Assembly (NCBI GenBank): GCA_009788105.1
Contig: WQSD01000095.1
Location: 1 to 5,717 of the forward strand
Reading direction: 5' to 3'
Origin: Oscillospiraceae bacterium
GTDB taxonomy: Bacteria; Bacillota; Clostridia; Oscillospirales; CAG-272
DNA length: 5,717 bases
Shown: one piece after another, positions 5,615 through 5,717 of the stretch
Layout: each line of letters starts with the position of its first letter
Position numbering within the stretch: position 1 is the stretch's first letter
The notes under the pieces: model-generated
The model's input: only the letters and a program-made list of their open reading frames with translations
The model's database searches: none
What the model was told of the DNA's origin: nothing
Translations under genes and position numbers: made by a program

Positions 5615-5638
5615 GGTCAAGGTCAAAAGAAAGGTCAA
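5615..5638. repeat. Three GGTCAA direct repeats
   Basis: GGTCAA occurs at 5615-5620, 5621-5626 and 5633-5638. On the minus strand these read TTGACC, similar to a -35 hexamer. No acceptable -10 box lies 16-18 nt beyond any of them, so I do not call a promoter. They could be a cluster of protein-binding sites or part of a dispersed repeat. Confidence 0.45.
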
Positions 5639-5642
5639 GACC

Positions 5643-5685
5643 GTGGGACGCTGTCCCGCCCCCTGCCACTTTTTGAAAAAAGTGG
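5643..5685. repeat. Two adjacent small hairpins, 5643-5659 and 5666-5685
   Basis: GGGAC and GTCCC (5645-5649 and 5653-5657) form a 5-bp stem with a 3-nt loop. It is followed by CCACTTTT and AAAAGTGG (5666-5673 and 5678-5685), an 8-bp stem with a TGAA loop. Neither is followed by a run of U residues on either strand. Together with the other elements in 5540-5717 they form a mosaic of short palindromes and no gene. The remainder to 5717 shows nothing recognisable. Confidence 0.5.
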
Positions 5686-5717
5686 ACAAAAACTTTGGTA
5701 AAAAGGGATTTAATACA

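Noticed and set aside
5615..5638. TTGACC boxes on the minus strand as -35 elements for murG
   Set aside because: No TATAAT-like hexamer lies at 16-18 nt from any of the three.
5406..5669. 87-codon minus-strand frame before and into murG
   Set aside because: It runs through repeat sequence and then murG in the wrong frame; murG has its own start and ribosome site.

Overview
The window is a stretch of chromosome from a Gram-positive, probably clostridial (Firmicutes) bacterium. The evidence is a MurG of the GGGTAGHITPN type, an energy-coupling-factor (ECF) transporter T subunit, surface proteins with Ig-like and stalk-type domains, strong AGGAGG-like ribosome binding sites and textbook sigma-A promoters. 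No marker identifies a genus. All five protein genes lie on the minus strand, so transcription runs from high to low coordinates.

Read in the direction of transcription: positions 5717-5522 hold no convincing gene, only a mosaic of short repeats and palindromes. Next come murG (5521-4448, lipid II synthesis) and, after 41 nt, ecfT (4406-3606, membrane subunit of a vitamin/metal importer). They probably form one operon. It ends at a long nested palindrome (3526-3445, two perfect 33-nt arms) followed directly by six U residues on the minus strand, so a mobile-type repeat seems to serve as terminator.

The 444-nt gap 3605-3162 also carries the control region of the next gene. This is a consensus TTGACA-17-TATAAT promoter preceded by helically phased A-tracts, with a small hairpin at the start of the leader. 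The gene (3161-1941) encodes a secreted, C-terminally anchored protein with a discoidin-like domain and a bacterial Ig-like domain, and it ends at a strong intrinsic terminator (1925-1894). It therefore looks like a self-contained, well expressed single-gene unit.

A second promoter (TTGAAT-17-TATACT, extended -10) then drives sfsA (1768-1088). A near-perfect dyad overlaps its -10 and start point and is a likely operator. 34 nt after sfsA comes a gene cut by the left edge (1053-1). It encodes a membrane protein with a long proline-rich cytoplasmic tail, one membrane helix and an extracellular copper-amine-oxidase-N/stalk-like region.

I see no CRISPR array, RNA gene, transposase or phage gene, and no clear evidence of a new multi-gene system. 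The most interesting items are the nested palindrome reused as terminator, the sfsA operator dyad, the curved-DNA promoter of the surface protein with its degenerate sorting signal, the proline-tailed membrane protein, and the repeat mosaic before murG.
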